Below, piece after piece: positions 1 through 14,127 of a stretch of DNA of 64,000 bases. Position 1 is the stretch's first letter; every line of letters begins with the position of its first letter. The notes under the pieces are model-generated. The model was not told the DNA's origin and did no database searches. It saw only the letters and a list, made by a program, of their open reading frames with translations. This DNA comes from Lingula anatina (lineage: Eukaryota > Brachiopoda > Lingulata > Lingulida > Lingulidae): assembly GCF_001039355.2 (NCBI RefSeq), contig NW_019775414.1, positions 483,179 to 547,178 of the forward strand, read 5' to 3'. The position numbers and the translations under genes are program-made.

Positions 1-3000
1 TGGTGACAGGTGACGCCAGACAGAAGCTAGCACATGGCCTGATAAGTTTTGCCAAAGAATGGACCAAGTTTGTTACACAAAAATGTGAGAGAGGGCGAGG
101 AGTAAAACCCAGGTGAGCTTTACTGAAAACACAGTGGTCATGTGACACTTTATATTTCGTAGTTGTTTTTTTAAATTTTTGCTTGAACTTAAATAGGTAA
201 ATATAAGTGTTAAATAAATAGTCAATTGAATGCAGTAGTGGTTTAAATAGCTTGCGAATAAGAATGATGTCATAAAATTCAAGCTGTAGTTGAACACACA
301 CAATTGTTTGCTTATACCTTCTTATATCAATCTTTATATGTCAGATGGGCAATGCAAGGTCTTGAGTTTCTCACAGTAGCTTGTGAGGCCAGGGTTCTGG
401 CCCTCCTCACAGAAGGTGAATTCTTGGTAGGTTCAAGTTGCATTTTCTAAAATTTAAGTAGTATGTCTAATCAATTGAGGTTGATTTCTTGTGATCGTGT
501 TAGTAATATACTAATCAATTAGTTGGAATTATTGATGTATTACATATATCATATCATATCAGATAACAGCACTTGTTCCGATTACATATCATGAACACTA
601 TCTTTTATTTCCCCATATGGCCTTTATTGATTTTAGCCAGATTTATTTTGGTCTTTGGTTGGCTAATGCCAAATTTAATGCAACTTCATTATGTTTGGCT
701 TTCAAAGATTGTTTTTTTTTTTTTGGTAAATGATATAATAAAAATATATACAAGTTTCTGAAATGTCTGTTCTATGCCACATAATGATTCTTTCAGGATT
801 TGAAGCACAGTATCAACAACTGCATATCCCATGTGATTGGCAGTTCTTCGGATAAAACGGGCAGTCCAAGTGAGTAGAAATAAATGTTTTTTGCTTTTTT
901 TTAATACTTGTAACTTTCCTGTCCTGGTTACAACACGTTAGAGCTACTCAACTAACTTTCTGATGAGATATTCATAATGAATGTTGTAAACTCCCTGGAT
1001 ACTTGTAATGTTTCATCTTCAAAAAAAAAAAGTAAAATTCAGTTCTTAGATATTGCACTACACATGTGTCTCAGCGTGGTTTACAATGGATGCCTGATCA
1101 TTTTTGGCCCTGATACAGACAAGGTGTTGACGCTCTAGCCTCCCTGGGCAGGATACAGCTCAGCTGCCGTCTGTGGTGCTGAAAGCTAGCAACCAAACGG
1201 TATCCTTCACTGCCAGACCAGGAATTTTACCCCTGCTTCTAAGCACACACAGAACAAAGTAACAAAGAAAAAAATATTATACATATTTTCAGACTTTCGC
1301 ACCAGCAGCCCAGACCCAGTGAATGCCCAGAGGAACGCCATGATCTACAGGAACCTGTCCTGTCCAGAGCCGGCACCCTCCCCCAAGCCAATACGAACCC
1401 GCTCTGTGCTGAGTGACCCTGCCACGTCGCCTCACCCATCACAGTCTGACCCTTGGTTAGGTATGGGATCAGGGTCGTGTTTCATAGAGTTTTTTCTGTA
1501 AGGGATTTGTTCTTGGAATTTCTGTTTCAGATGCACCACAAAATTATCAAAGGATATTGTAATCAATTTTTTTGCCTTACAATGGCTTTTTGAAACAGAT
1601 CTCAGGCTTCAACAGATAAGTCTGATTTTGTTTATGGTAAGTAATTGGCTACTAAATAACTGCATAGGGATAGAGCAGTTTTGGATGTACTCTAGTAGTT
1701 AAATTCGAGACATTATTGCCTGTACTGAGCCATGGGGCTATATCACATACGTATTTCATAGAGAAGTTTCTTTTATCATATGGAAAATCTTATTCTTCCT
1801 TTCATATCATTTTTCTATCAAGATGAGACCATTGGCTCCGAATATTGTAGCAATCGTAATAAGTACACAAGATTTACATAATTTAACAAAATTAAAATTC
1901 ACACATGAAGAACTAGTAAAAGGCAAAAAAAAAAAAAAAAATGCAACACTATTCTACTGCTTATCAGAGGTCTTATGTTTTATCATGTATGATATGATGT
2001 ATAAATAAATAGTTTCTATACTTCTCCCTAGGTGGCAACCCAGCAGCATCACCCAGTCGCGCTGTGGAAATTCATGATGGAGAAAATGGTGGAATTGTTA
2101 TGGATGTTCACGTCAGACCAAAAGGTGGGAAAACACATGTATCAAAGGATTATATTTTGCATTAATTGAGTCAGATAGTGGATAAAACAGAACTTTTCCT
2201 AAATGATTTTAGAAAAGTCTACCCTGCAGCTTGTTTGGCTTAATGTGTCAGTTTCAGGTGATTTGGTTCAAATGTTATACTTTCTGTTTAGACAGCTTAC
2301 GTTTTTTCTTTTTGCAGTGCTTTGTTCCAAGATAATCACTGCATGCGTGTGATTTTATTTTCTTCACATTTTTTAATTACTGTAATATGAAATTTAAAAA
2401 AATCACATGAAATAGAAATGCATTATCAGTTTGAAAGTTTAAGAGGGAGAGGGAAATGTTGTGTGTAAAGAACAAATTCAATATCAAGAATATACTGCAG
2501 TCAAATCTACCACTCCTAAGGTAGGTTAGATATTGACTTTGAATTCAATATCTTCGACTATTACAGGCCCAATTTTAGAGAAAAGACATAGCATTGGAGC
2601 AATGAGTTTCTCAGAGAAGGACAATCTGTATACAGGTGAAAACGGGAGATATAGTATACATGTGAAGTGTGGTAGAAAATATCTTAAGAAATGGGTCCTC
2701 ATAAGTTTGTTCTTGATTTGAAATCTTCATATTTTCTTTCTGATCACTTGCGTCTTCTGTTTAAAAATCTTCAGACTTTGTATTTCAAGTTTGAATTACT
2801 ATTGATGTCTGTACCACTCTTGGTGTCTTTGAAAAGGGTAATGGGAACGCTATGCATGCTTATATGTAAAACAATTTTATTTGTGTTTATATTAAAAATA
2901 TCATCGAAATCAAGGCTCATAGCAAGGTTAATTACACCACCAGAAAAAATATTTAGAATAAGATTTGTTAAGAGTTGGAATGTTATACATGTGGATGTTC

Positions 3001-6000
3001 TGTGCATAAATCAATGTCTATATAGCATATTTGGATTTCCATGTGCTGTGTATATAATTTCCTGCCTTTTTGTTCATAAACACTGCACCTACTAATGTCA
3101 ATGCACTGGACACAAAGGGCAATTACACTGTACATTAACTGTCATCTGTGGTATTCTGCACAGCTGCACTTCATTAGCACATAATATAATTTTATAAGTA
3201 TGTTATATGCATCACTCTTTTACAGCTTGGAGGAAGTTGCCATGCCAAATGCATATCTTATCCTCTGATTTTTTTTTACCCTCTGCAACTTGGAGAATAT
3301 GCAATGATTTTCCTGTTTTCACAAGAAAGATTTTATTGTAGCCAAGCACACAACTGCTATGACTAAAGCCATATACTAATTTAAAACTGTAAGACCATCA
3401 CCTGGGCTAGGAAAGCTTACTTGGACATATTGTTTCCACGCAGAAGGCATGGTAGTTTTTGATGTCTCCTAATATTTAGTCTTTTTCTGTTTTTGCTTTT
3501 GATGTCTTCTAAGGTGTTGATAAATTAAAATGTTTTGTGCCTAAGTCAGACTTGTAGTACATCTCTACTCTTTTTGTACTTTGAGAAAGTTTTTGTGACA
3601 CTGAGTGAAAATGTACATCTGTTTATGTATGTATGTATGTATATAATATGAATTGATATTTTAATATTTTTAGCCTTGTGTACTATGCAGATTGCTTTTC
3701 CATCTATTTGCTTGATGCCTGCTTATGCTAACTTATGTATTATAATTGTGTTGTCATTTTTGAAAGAGAAGTGAAACTATCTATCATATCTACAATACTT
3801 TATTTTATGGATTAAAGTCTTAAGAATGCCAATTAGAAAGATAAATTAATATAAACATCAAAAATAAGCTTTGTCATTTGTTTGAAATAAAAAGTTCAAA
3901 GATAACGTTTAATTTTTCACAAAAAAATAAAACTAATCTCAAGTCAAAAATTTAGTTGAATTTAATTTACTTTAAGATGAGTTATATTTCATTTCAAAAC
4001 TGCTTGCTTTATATTCAGAAAAGCAAGTTGTACCTCGTGTGCCACTGAAGCCTATGGAGCGTGTCCATCAAGCAGTGGCTAGGCTAGAGCAGGATCAAAA
4101 TGAAAGACTTTTGGCAAAAAGAAGAATTGGGCGTATCACCACTCAGAGAAGTGACAATAACTGTCACTTGCATATGAGGAGGGTGCATTTTAAGTGGCAA
4201 AGGGGCAATAAAATTGGTAAGGTTAACATTGGACAGTGGAATTTGAAAATGTATACCAGTCCACTTATTGAATATTTATATGTATCTTGAAGCAGAAAGA
4301 AATTATACTATACATATGTTTTTAATGAGTGTATTTTGGTTGTGTTTGAGTGGCTTTTAAATATTATAGTAATTTTAAGTTAAAAAATACAAAGATCAAT
4401 ATAAGCCTTTTTAGTAAACAATTATGCTTTTGTCTGACATATTGTTACATATAATTATTGATGGACTTTGTGATTTTTCAGGGGAGGGGCAATTTGGCAA
4501 AGTATATTGTGCAGTCAATATGGACAATGGAGAACTTATGGCAATGAAAGAAGTAAGTAAAATCGAGAAAAGATCAAAGTTGTGAGCATGGTTGATGCAG
4601 ATTAACCATTGCTTAAGTCCTAATATTATTTTCATTGGCATTTATAACCATCAGGCATATTATACAGTTTAATTGAATGTTTTATATTCACTTTGCTCAT
4701 ATCTAATACCTTCTTCAGATTGGAATAACATGAAACTTTGTTTAATCAGATCCGTTTCCAACCCAATGACCACCAGACAATAAAGGACATAGCAGATGAG
4801 ATCAGTCTGTTTGAAAGCATACAGCACCAAAGCTTAGTGAGATATTTTGGGGTGGAGGTTCACAGGGTAAGTTAACAAAGATCAATTCATCTTTATAATT
4901 TGTTTCTGTGCTGTGTTATTCAGCGAGGGCAAATAAGTATTTTTTTGCAATTTTAATTAAATATTTTTTCATTAATTGTAAGACTTTAGATAAGATTAGT
5001 ACAGGACTTGATGACAAAGTACTATAAGAGCACCCAGAATGAAAACTAGCATCAAACCTCTGTCTCTAGATCCGAAACAATTGAATCTATTTCACCTGCT
5101 TTTCTTAGGCTTTTTGCAGCAGCAGTTATCAACATGTAGAACTAAAATGAGTTTCAAAATATTACTTTACTGGGATTGATAGTTTTATTTGAACTTTGAA
5201 ATTCACTTAATGGTATTGCAAGTGTAATAACATAGTTAGCTTACATAACTTTTTTTGTTAACCATTGTTCTATGAAAATAGTCCCAGGTCATTAGAATCT
5301 GCCATTGATCCTTGTAAATTATCAGAATGAAGTGATGATCCTCATGAATTATCAGAGTGAACTGATGATCCTCATAAATTGTCACAATGAACTGATGAAC
5401 TTCATTAAGAATCATAGTGAACTGATGATCCTCATAAATTATCAGAATGAACTGATGATCCTCATAAAGAACATCTACGATGCAAAAATCATGGGATGAA
5501 AATGTATATTTTTCTTGCAGGATGAAATGGTGATCTTTATGGAATACTGTGATGAGGGCACAATTGAGGAAGCAGCAAAGATGGGTCTCACTGAACCACT
5601 CATCAGGAAGTATACCAAAGAGATTCTAGTAGCCATCAGCTTACTACATGACAATAAAATTGTACACAGGGACATTAAGGGTAAATAGACCTTAGCGTTT
5701 TTTTATTTATTTATGGTTTTTGAAAAAATTTGTATCAATGAAAATGTGTTTTTTTTCTCTTTTCTACGTTCACAAATGATTTTAAACTCTCGGGCACCAA
5801 ATTTACTGCTTCTTTTGCATATTTTGTCATGTAATCTTAGTGTATAGTCAGTGAAAGGGTATAGAATTCAAATTTTTAAAAAATAGTTTGTTTAAAAAAA
5901 AGCAAATAATACATTTATAAATCAACTTTCTTTTGCAAAATTTTGAAACAAAATTTCAGTTTAGATTACTTATGGATACAAAATTTCTTGATTTAAAACA

Positions 6001-7456
6001 GAAAAAAAACTTTTGTTCCAGATCTGCCCTCAAGGAACATTTTGACAAAAATTTATGGTAAAAAATAATGACAAATTTTATTATTAATCAAAAATTTATT
6101 CCTACACAGGTGCCAATATTTTCTTACAATCAAAAGGGCCATTGAAACTTGGAGACTTTGGGTGTTCAGTGAAATTAAAGAATCACACCACCATGCCTGG
6201 AGAAATCAACACTTTAGTGGGAACAACAGGTAAGAACTTGCCTGAAATTATGCAAGATATGAAATCTTCAAAGGAGAAGATAGATGGATTTTAATGAACA
6301 CTCAGGTGATAAAAAAAGGATAAAAGTGTTATGAAGTAGAAAAGCAAAGATGATATCATGTGTTGCTTGAAAAATGTCTCATGTGTTATAGCAGTGTAAA
6401 ATTGTTAGTTGAAACAACTTTAACAAAAGGAATCAAATTATCAGTAAGTTCTAACTTGACTTTTATATTAAAGATAGACATCTTACATTTTACAATTGAA
6501 TAGTAAATTTAACATTTATTTATATGTGTAAAACTAAAACATACAATTAAGGATATCCTTTAAATAAAAAGTGTTAGCACATATGCCCATTAAAGAGCGC
6601 AATTGTTCCAATATTTTTTTATTTTCCTCCAGCTTACATGGCTCCAGAAGTGATCACACACAATGACCGCGAGGGCCACGGCCGTGCTGCAGATATCTGG
6701 AGCCTTGGATGTGTGGTCATTGAGATGGCTACAGGCAAGGTAGATATTCCATCCTAATTTGGTGCAAGAGACTGACATTTAATTGATAGAATGGTCAAGT
6801 TTTTTGTATGCATCTGCATTTTATCAGTAAGTTTAATTATTAAGTTTCTAGTTGATATCTCGAGCTTCAGTTCCACTGTGTACACTTTAAAAAAATCTCC
6901 TTATGTGCATGCCTATCAGGTTCTGTTCTTCAGCTGTCTTTGTTTTAAGTTTATCTTTCCAATCATAAATAGGGTGACGGGGATGATCACATTACAACTT
7001 TGTCACTTGTCCTTCTATGGAGACAGAATTTTGGATGATAAAATGAGGATTTGTAATTGGTTTGCTAAACTTGAAGCAAATATGACTTAAGTGTGGATGT
7101 GTGGAATGTGCTTTTGTCCCAGATTTGAACACACTTGCATTTACAGAATATATATTATGTGTCACTTATTTGTTGGATCTGCATGGGTATTTCTGATTTG
7201 TTTATAGAAGAACACACATTAACATACAAATATACTTCTGTTTCAGAGACCTTGGCATGAGCTTGAGAACAACTACCAGATCATGTTCAAAGTTGGTATG
7301 GGGTGCAAACCTGCCATCCCAGACACCCTGAGTGAGGAGGGGAAGGATTTCCTGTCACATTGCCTGGAAATTGATCCCCGGGAAAGGTGGACTGCAAGCC
7401 AATTACTAGGACATTCCTTCACTAAGGTAGGGCTTATATGTAAATGTGTAATATAA
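1..7456 (+). CDS. MAP3K4: MAP3K4 (MEKK4) kinase, C-terminal part, 5' end outside window
   Basis: This MAP kinase kinase kinase phosphorylates MKK3/6 and MKK4/7 in the p38/JNK stress pathway (family knowledge). Exons read: 1-112 (partial), 345-426, 797-869, 1293-1460, 2032-2124, 2567-2635, 4019-4216, 4482-4552, 4750-4866, 5521-5680, 6110-6229, 6633-6739 and 7247 onward; all junctions keep frame. The first exons encode a conserved region with [16 protein letters not shown]. Next comes a low-conservation linker, then the kinase domain: glycine loop GEGQFGKVY (4482 exon), Lys in LMAMKE, HRDIKG at the end of the 5521 exon, DFG in the 6110 exon, YMAPE at 6633, and DIWSLGCVV. All catalytic motifs are intact. 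The last clear codons are [10 protein letters not shown] at 7426. No good terminal exon follows; reading on gives ten residues and TAA at 7454-7456, near the family's usual end. The regulatory N-terminus lies upstream of the window. Confidence 0.93.
5295..5475. repeat. 30-bp minisatellite in MAP3K4 intron
   Basis: About six imperfect tandem copies of a 30-nt unit containing GATGATCCTCATAAATTATC lie just before the 5521 exon. The unit is a multiple of three, so one frame stays open through the array, but the array lies between clear donor (4867) and acceptor (5519-5520) sites and is intronic. Confidence 0.85.
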
Positions 7457-7601
7457 AATCTTTTTTTGTGTTTATGACCAGGGACTATGTAAATGTTTAT
7501 AATTAACAAATATTTCATAACATATTTAAATTCTTTCATAGTATTTAATCATAAACTGGAGGTCATAACAGAACAGAATCATTTTTAAAAGATTCAGTTA
7601 C

Positions 7602-7607
7602 AATAAA
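7602..7607 (+). terminator. Poly(A) signal AATAAA for MAP3K4
   Basis: A canonical AATAAA lies about 145 nt after the inferred MAP3K4 stop codon, in the gap between the convergent MAP3K4 and TMEM181 genes. Assignment rests on position only. Confidence 0.5.
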
Positions 7608-7653
7608 GATGTATCTATGTATCCCAAGCAATTCCATATGGAGATTAATATTA

Positions 7654-7659
7654 TTTAAT
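7654..7659 (-). terminator. Candidate ATTAAA poly(A) signal for TMEM181
   Basis: TTTAAT on the + strand reads ATTAAA on the - strand, about 220 nt past the inferred TMEM181 stop. If used, the MAP3K4 and TMEM181 3' ends nearly abut or overlap. Weak, position-based evidence. Confidence 0.3.
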
Positions 7660-7875
7660 TGAATTTTGTCTTTAAAATGCTAGACAAGTTGTAATTATTC
7701 ATTTCCAAAAATTGCAACAAAATATTTCTGTAAAATATCAATCAACTTTATGTATTATCTATGGCTAAACTGGTCAACAGATCATAAAAAACATAACTGA
7801 AAAATATATAACTAATGAGAAAATGTAAAGAAATACTAAAGCATAAAGCACTTTCCTGCGTAGAACATATTAAAC

Positions 7876-10800
7876 TTACCCATACACGATATCTTCATCT
7901 GAATCATTCAACATGGAGAGAGCAGGGTTATCTCGAAAATGGGATTCTACAAAATAAACAATAGATATTTTTTACTCCTAGAAACATAACCTTACCTTAA
8001 TTGTACCATTCCACCCTTCTTTCTTATTCTGTCATATCACTATATCAAATAAATGAATTGTAATTCAAATTACCACTGAAAGTAAAAATTACATAAAAAC
8101 TCGTAATTTAATTTAACCATTTTGTATTTCACCAAAACAAATTGGGCAACAATAACTTTTAGATGTGTATACCATAAAAACACTTACCAACTAAAGCATT
8201 CTTGGATGGAGAGTACACAAAAGCCATAGTATACAGGTAAAAATTCAGCAATCCATAGAAGGACAAGAATTCGGCACTGGACTGATAGTGGATCGATGAT
8301 CCAGTCACAACAGCATCCTGGGATATATTGGTGCCAAATCGTAGTGCTGTTATGGCAACAGTTATGGCAAGAACTATCAACATTAATGTTGTCATAAACT
8401 TGAGACGCAAATCTGAAATGTCAGAAGGTGAAAATATGGGGGGTTGTTTTCTACATCGTATTTCTTCATAATATTTAGGACCTGTTATCAAATTCATGGT
8501 TTTAAAAAATGAACTGTTTAAGTAATTGAAAAATTTAAATTGAAAAAGAAATTTGACATTCTGACTATGTGTGTCAAAGGACAAGAAACAATAAGATAAT
8601 GACAGTGAAATAAAATCCTAAGATATATTGTCAATTCCTGTTTGATTTATACAATATTTTTATGTTATAAACAAAACATGCAAGGAAATTCTTCTTAACT
8701 TACCAAAGAAAGGCATGGATTTTAGTTCTGCGTAAGCTCTTATTAATAAGAATATAAGGTACAGTAAGTACACAACACCAATTGTGTAGAAAAATACTTG
8801 AAATCCCTGGAGAGAAAAAGAAGGAAAAGAAAAAATATTAACAATGTACTCACTGATACTTTTTAAGACCTGTATTCAATACATTTTCACACTACTGAAC
8901 ACTTAATTTCTCTTAACAACTAGACTCACATCACTGAAGAAATAGTAATGATTTAAATGATAAATTACAATCATATTCTAACACACAGAGCTTAAATAAA
9001 TGCTGAAATATCAATCCCAGACTAAATGCCACCAAAGAGACCTTTCTTTAGATCTGACATCTTCAAGAGACAATCTAAGGAAGACATGCTTGTGGGACTA
9101 CTTTTAAAATCTTTTTAACCGTCTTCTATATACGCTGTGTAATTTTTATGCATTTCATTTTATTTCATCTCATTTTAATTTATTCATTTCATTTGCTGTT
9201 TTTTTTCCTTTCATCTTTTAAAGGTGGTTATATAAATAAATAAATAATGTCTGTTTAAACATATGAGTTACCAAATAGTTGGCAGTATCCAGTGAGTAGT
9301 TATATGTGGGATCTTGTAGTTCATTATAAGCTTGCCAGGATGCCAAAGTCACTGCTGAGATCCATATCAATCCAACAACAACCAGTTTAGGCAAGTAGAA
9401 AGAACAGAAATGTCTTTTTGTCTGTAAAACCAACCAAAAGAAAGACATAAGATTGATGTCTGTTAAATATATATTAGTTACATCTTAGGTTTGTTCTGGA
9501 AAGAAAATTGCTTGAAACTTTTACTATAAACATTTGAAGTGAATCAACATCTAACTTTAGTTTATAGCTTTAAATGATGTTTATAGGTACTGTTGGAATA
9601 ATTGCGCATTCCCAGGTGTATATTAAAGTATACTGAATGAGGAGTTAGCAAACTTACCTACAAATCATCTTTCCATTTTATCGCAAATGTAATCATAAGG
9701 ACTATCATCAAATATATTAAATTAAGTTATAAAAATTAGACATCCGAATATAACTATTTCTTAATACCTTCTTTTCTCATTTATCTATCTATTTCTTTGA
9801 TAAATGTAACTTGCCTGTCTCACTCCGTGATATAAGCACAACCAGAACAGAAGTAAACCACACAGAAATGATGCCTGAAATATGGCATCAAACATGCCAG
9901 GGATCCAGCTCTCCACCAGAAATGTCAATGGGAAGAAAGGATCTGAAAGATTTGACATAAATAGTATGTAAATTTCAGAGATGTTTCTTTTCAAAAAAGT
10001 TTATATTCACTAATCTTCTCTTTTAAAATGATAAAAATATATGTTTTATTATTTGACCTTGCAAAATATTCCACTAAAATGATACTGCAAAATCAAAATT
10101 GAAATGAAAGTTAAGTTTTTTTTTAAATTCAAATGATTAAACACTGCAAAATTTTCTTCTACCCAAAAACTTAAAACTGAAATTTCTTTTAAAAAAACAA
10201 TAACGGAGCTCATTAGCAACATTTAAAAGTGTAACATTTCCTAACACAAAACTCCAAGTTTTGTGACCAAAAACTTACTGTTATAAAGTAACAACAGGGG
10301 CATCAAAACTGACATCCACTTCTGCTCCATGGACCAGTCCCGCACTGTGAACCTTCTCAGTGAATGGGCAAATGCACACTGAAAATAATATTACACGTTC
10401 AATCTTGATGGGATATAACTAAACTAGGCAAAGTTCAATTATGATACATACCTAAAGATGTTATGTAACCATGGCTAGATATGCTTTATTTGGTCTTGGG
10501 TTTTTTTTTTTTTTTTTTTTCAGTGAAATGTGAGTGCTTTCTCTCAGTATGCATATCAAATAACTATCTTCCCATGATATGTGCTCTGAACACCTCTTGG
10601 CACTTGAAGTCTTTTGGCATATATTGCTCGGGTGACAGTGTATTACCTCACACCTTAAAATCAACAGGCAATTTCAAAGACGAGGGATTCATTTTTAGTA
10701 CATCATCATCATATATCAAAAATGCAACCATTTGTGTATCAACTACCTTTTTTTCACAGCTTAAGCTACATCTACAATACAGCTGATAATATACTTACTG

Positions 10801-11536
10801 TAGCCAAGAAAGTTATCAACAAGAAAACAAAGCGGAACCAGATCTCTATCTGTGTAAATGTGGGATTGTAGCTCTTGAACTGGAAAGAAAATTAGGAAGA
10901 TACATGTAGGGATAGTAGACTATCAACGGAATATCAACAACAGTTCACCAGTATCTTTATATTACTTTAAATTACAAGGATAATGGTCTGAATTCCCATT
11001 AAGACAATTCTTTTTGACATACACAAAACAAGCAAGTGAAATGTGACTGCAAAAAACTATTTTACATTCTATCTTTCCTTTTCAAGAAGATGAAAACAGT
11101 GGGATAACAGTATGTTTGAATATGGAATTCAATCAGAGATTCAAATATGAATTTACCTGGAATTTCACATCTCTAATTTGTAGAACTTTTTGTTTCTCTA
11201 ATCCAAAGAAATATATAGTAACAACATATCTGCTGTAGTCAAGGTAACCAAGGTGTAACATGTTCAGGTCATCACAAGTCTGAAACATAAAAAAAAATCA
11301 ATAACAAATTTTATGTTACAGACAGTTGCTTTTATCATATGACCACGATCTATATTCCAATACCAAGATTTTCCCATATGTCAATCATCAGAACTGTAGT
11401 CACCATACTGCTGGATATGTCACAAAAAACAAAAAACTAAAAATTTTTTTTAAAAATCAAATTATTCTGGCAATATGAGAATAAAGCGAGAAACACAGAT
11501 CTAAAAGCACAAGTCTTATATGCCAGATAAATATGT

Positions 11537-11567
<31 letters not shown>

Positions 11568-14127
11568 CAAACACACACACACAAACTCCCAGACAAAAAC
11601 CCAAAGGTTAACTTCCCCACGTCAGTTATTGTCTATGACTCCTTGGCAGAACAGATATTTCCTCTACAGATACAGAAAACACATTACAAGACACACACCT
11701 GTCCTGAACACTTCAGTTCCCTGGACCTGTTATGCATGGTTCCATCCAAGAGCAGATCTTTCACCCCATGACTCTTCAAGCCTGCTATCCGTACACCAAC
11801 CATAAAGGGACTTGATGTGTGTACTTCAACATCTACAATAATACGCATACTAGTATTATATTTTTATTTCTTTGCCCTAGCAATCAACACAGACACTGGT
11901 TGGCAAGATGCCTGAATTTATCATGATTTCTTTGAAACCAGAGTACCCTTGATGGCATATCAGATTTATTTTAGTGTTATAAAATTAAAATATCACATTG
12001 GTTTATAAGACTGATGGGTTAGAGTACAGTTTCCTTTTATATTAAATAAAATGGAGTAAATTAAATATAGAAATAATATTTTATCACAAAATTACAGCAA
12101 TGCTGTTTAAGAAATCTGAACTTCTACAGCTATGCAGGTAGTTATTTCATACTGTCAATTCATGCTTGTATAGACACAAAAATATGTTTTTAATTTTTAA
12201 AAAATGCAACCATAGGATAATTAATGCGACAAAAAGTGAACTGGTGGTTTAATTAAAATGGCACTGAGTTTATAATGGAAATATATCCTTACCACCAGTT
12301 GAGTTGATTTGTATTTGTGCGATCAACCACAGCTGCTGGTGAAATGTTGACATTAATGAAGAAGGCAAGATAAAAGGGCCAGTCTGCAAAATATTATTTG
12401 AAAAAAAAATCATTATGTTATGAATACTATTTTCATAACAAAATCATTTAGAGAAAGTATAAAGATATAAAAATGGAAGTTAGCTAGCCCATAAATTGGA
12501 ATGCTAAAAAACTAATGTGTGGTTGTATACATGAAATATTACTGACTTAGCGGCAGAACAATGATAACATTTTAAAACTTTTTCTGATAAAATTAATTTC
12601 GACCTGACATAAGCTGAATGAATGACCCATACCTGCAAATTTGGTTTTGGATTTAGATCTGCAGCAGATGTCTCTGATGTTTCAATAACAGATGGTCCTG
12701 TAAAACAAAAACCAATTAAAATTGCAAATCACCTCCAAGGTATATAAATGAGGATAAAATGAATTTCAGCAATTGGGGTAATTGCAAAAGCGATTTCCAT
12801 TTTGTCAGGATAATCATTCTTTTGAGAATGATCACTTCACAAATTGTTTACCTTGATATTTGAACTTGCAATATTACAAACTTATCACAATTCTTCGGTA
12901 CCAACCTGCCAGTCCTATAAATACTGTGAGGAGAAAGCACAGAAAGAATGCAGCAAATACCAATACAAACTGCCGCTTGTTAAGAGTATAGAGGCGCATC
13001 TGTACAGACCTGAAAGGTTTTAAATGAAAGTAATGGAATAAAGTAATTGTTAATATAAATAAATAAAACCAATCATAAAAAAACTGTAGCATTCTAGCCT
13101 CCTGAGCCACCAGGATATAACAATGTATTGGACGAAAACAGAAACAATGATCAAAAACTGAAAATTTTCAAATTTTATTGGTCCAGCTTTTCTTACTAGC
13201 ATTTGGCATAACCCGCGTGGTTAACATCACAGATTATAATACTAAAATCAATGTTAATGTCTGAATGCTCTGTTTCTTGTGCTGGATATAAAGATTATTT
13301 TTTTACGGTTAAATTATTAAGTACAGTGTTTGAATGCATGCCACTGAAACCTAAACAAAAAACAGATTTATGCTTTGTTTTAAATATGTTATATAAAATT
13401 CTTAAAATCTTAATCCACTGGGTGGAAAAAAGAGAGATTTTACTGTACTATTTAATAAATTATCTGTAGGTCTTAACATGTACCAAAATAATAGATCTTA
13501 ACTGTAGAAGAGTGGAAAACAATATCAATTTGGTAGGTTTAAGTTCTTAAATCTAACCCTCAAACAAAACTTTTGGGCATTTGGGCCTGTTTTATACAAA
13601 AAAAAATTAAACTGTAAATTTCAGACTCCTCTTCAACTGGAGGAGGTAGAATTGATCTGAATGGAGTAAAATACACTTGAAACTGAAGGTGACAAGGAAG
13701 TACAGCCTATCAGTGGTGCTTACAGGTAAAGGTAAAGCAATTAATATTTCAAAATATAGGTTGTTAGTGTGGTTAATGAACCGCTCACTGATGAACTAAA
13801 TAAATAAGATAAATAGTAAAAGGTGAATATTTTAGTTAAAGGAAATTACTAAGCAACTAATCGAAAGGAAGTTAGCCTACATGTGTACATTTACACGTGT
13901 AATTTAATCGCTAGCAGCATCATTACACCTAAATTAATATCAGCAGATCGTTTTGATGTCCGGATCCTTTGATAGCTATAAATTGTAGTCGCAAATTTTG
14001 TTAAAGAACCAAGTACTGAGTAAATTGATATTTGATAAGGCAGATCGTCTGGACTTAGCCTACACGTAGAGCTATACAAATCAGTTGGCAATCTGCCTCA
14101 TACTTACGCCTCGATCTCTGGAATCAT
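7876..14127 (-). CDS. TMEM181: TMEM181, seven-transmembrane GOST-type protein
   Basis: Thirteen exons in transcript order: 14108-14127 (ATG at 14127), 12906-13009, 12633-12697, 12293-12383, 11699-11832, 11157-11279, 10799-10879, 10279-10378, 9815-9942, 9272-9421, 8704-8806, 8188-8412, 7880-7946. Phases agree throughout, giving about 464 residues, near the usual family length. Residues about 21-41 form a first membrane segment after MRLYTLNKR; a luminal domain follows, then a helical bundle with strongly conserved blocks such as RDWSMEQKWMSV, SAEFLSFYGLLNFYLY and DNPALSMLNDSDEDIVYG. The family is thought to be GOLD-domain seven-helix membrane proteins of the secretory pathway; human TMEM181 was reported as a host factor for cytolethal distending toxin. 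The intron after 9815 appears to start GC. The last exon's donor GTAAG, if read through, gives TAA at once (7876-7878), so either the protein stops there or a short further exon was missed. Confidence 0.93.
9272..9814 (-). other. GC-AG intron border in TMEM181
   Basis: The exon ending at 9815 reads ...AGACAG then GCAAGTTA, matching the known GC-donor consensus AG|GCAAGT. The next exon (9272-9421) begins in phase 0 after TTTTACAG, so the frame fits only if this GC site is used. No nearby GT donor preserves the frame. The span given covers the intron plus its downstream exon. Confidence 0.7.
11534..11582. repeat. CT/CA microsatellite
   Basis: A run of about 15 CT units followed by a CA-rich stretch, in a TMEM181 intron about 115 nt from the 11699-11832 exon. 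Confidence 0.9.

Noticed and set aside
5305-5499. 64-residue repetitive frame in MAP3K4
   Set aside because: It is a 30-bp intronic minisatellite; flanking exons join in frame without it.
12874-13110. Long open frame over the TMEM181 first membrane segment
   Set aside because: Only 12906-13009 is exon; the rest is intron read-through on both sides.
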